A DNA stretch of 38,024 nt, taken from CADDZO01 sp035294145. Lineage in GTDB: Bacteria > Chloroflexota > Dormibacteria > Dormibacterales > Dormibacteraceae. Under the pieces are notes generated by a model that ran no database searches, was not told where the DNA came from, and was given only the letters and a program-made list of their open reading frames with translations. The translations under genes were made by a program, and so were the position numbers. The DNA lies in NCBI GenBank assembly GCA_035294145.1, contig DATGLL010000100.1:1-38024 (forward strand), given 5' to 3'. Numbering within the stretch: the first letter of the stretch is position 1; every line of letters starts with the position of its first letter. Of the stretch, positions 37,390 to 38,024 are shown one piece after another.

Positions 37390-37847
37390 GGGGGTTTCCT
37401 GTACCAGACCGGTCCCCTGCTTTGCCGTCCAGAAGCCTTTGTGGACCCTGCCCCGGACGATCGATCCCGAACGCTTGGCGGTCGTGGGCGACCAGCGAGC
37501 GCTGGTGGGGGCGTCGATGCGCGATGCGCCGGCGGGGCGAGATCCGGCGATGAGGACGGGGAAGGTGGAGCCCCCACAGCCAGTGCGCGGGGGGCAAATG
37601 AGCCGTCGTCGGCCTGGCCCGAGGCCGAAGCGCTGGGCGATCTCCCAGGGAAGGGCGCAGACGGCCGGTGCTGGATGGCGTGGGCGAGCAGGGGAAGGGG
37701 CCCGGGCGATGGCCCGCGTGACCGTGGTCTCCGCCCCCGGGTCCGCTGCGGATCGGCGCCCCGACCTGGACGGCAGGTGGCGGAAGTCGCGGCGTGGGCG
37801 GCTCGAGAGGGACCCACCGTCGAGCGCATGGCACCGAGACCGGATAA
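37390..37847. other. No supported gene
   Basis: Translations in all frames are Arg/Pro/Gly-rich without a recognisable domain. I see no promoter, terminator or RNA signal that stands out. Confidence 0.45.
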
Positions 37848-38024
37848 AGCGCTGAGGGGGAGAGGTCGAGGTTCCTGGGCCGGCTGCGCCGGCGCTCCCG
37901 GGCGATCTCGCGGAGCCGGCGGGGCTCGACCCGCCGCCGGCAAAAGGGGCGGCGGAGAGCCCGGCTCCAGGCCCACCCCGCCGCCATCCGACGCCACGAG
38001 ATCCATCGGCTCACCACCCGGCTG
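37848..38024 (+). mobile_element. TnpB (IS200/IS605 OrfB) fragment, runs off the window
   Basis: Read in the frame of CGG at 37881, the last 48 codons give RLRRRSRAISRSRRGS, then RRRQKGRRRARLQAH, then AAIRRHEIHRLTTRL. This follows the Arg-rich central block of TnpB (L-x-R-x-S-R-x-x-S-R-x-x-x-G-S ... R-R-x-A-R-L-H ... R-R-x-x-x-H-K-L-T-T-x-L), which holds part of the nucleic-acid-binding region. A TAA at 37845 in the same frame, and the absence of the usual N-terminal part upstream, suggest a 5'-truncated relic. Whether the nuclease domain with the DED residues follows cannot be seen. Confidence 0.5.

Overview
This is high-GC (roughly 70%) bacterial chromosomal DNA with actinobacterial or Chloroflexota/Dormibacterota-like character. 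The signs are an HspR-like MerR regulator, a PucR-type regulator, a deazaflavin (F420)-type oxidoreductase, a luciferase-like flavin enzyme, an AcnA-type aconitase and a GltB with a type II amidotransferase head. I cannot fix the phylum from sequence alone. Many genes have no Shine-Dalgarno sequence. Instead a TANNNT-like -10 box lies 5-12 bases before the start codon, so leaderless or near-leaderless transcripts look common.

Layout. 1-616: no convincing gene, a possible valS leader. 617-3217: valS. 3270-7535: four overlapping, very hydrophobic genes that look like a reduced and diverged membrane arm of a complex I/group 4 hydrogenase-type complex, with no hydrophilic subunit nearby. 7577-10582: the classical rplU-rpmA-obg-nadD-rsfS block. 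10630-11377: a single-domain response regulator coupled to an HspR-like MerR protein. 11423-11510: a promoter-like box and a good intrinsic terminator, possibly a small RNA. 11599-12690: a GT4 glycosyltransferase. 12970-15584: two overlapping Gfo/Idh/MocA oxidoreductases, the first fused to an N-terminal ThuA-like domain.

15585-17600 is a disturbed stretch. It holds a possible minus-strand gene remnant, a hypothetical plus-strand gene with a leaderless start, and a minus-strand L,D-transpeptidase broken by three frame changes. 17770-23953 (minus) carries a PucR-type regulator followed by the glutamate synthase large subunit gltB; no gltD is present in the window. 24059-25161 holds a small zinc ribbon protein, a deazaflavin-type oxidoreductase (minus) and a small helical protein. 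25241-28490 (minus) is marR-acnA. malQ (minus) and glgX (plus) diverge from a 26-base gap containing one symmetric -10 element, which makes a compact glycogen/maltodextrin unit. 33081-34367 (minus) is a ureohydrolase resembling the guanidinase-like branch. 34829-35857 is a luciferase-like flavin oxidoreductase. 36385-37389 holds a small hypothetical gene and, convergent with it, an RDD membrane protein with a polyproline head, separated by a strong hairpin. The right edge (37848-38024) contains a fragment resembling IS200/IS605 TnpB.

Most of the window is housekeeping or central metabolism: translation and ribosome assembly, NAD synthesis, the TCA cycle, nitrogen assimilation and glycogen turnover. 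The least ordinary parts are the orphan membrane module at 3270-7535, the shared malQ/glgX promoter, the broken transpeptidase and the ThuA-oxidoreductase fusion.
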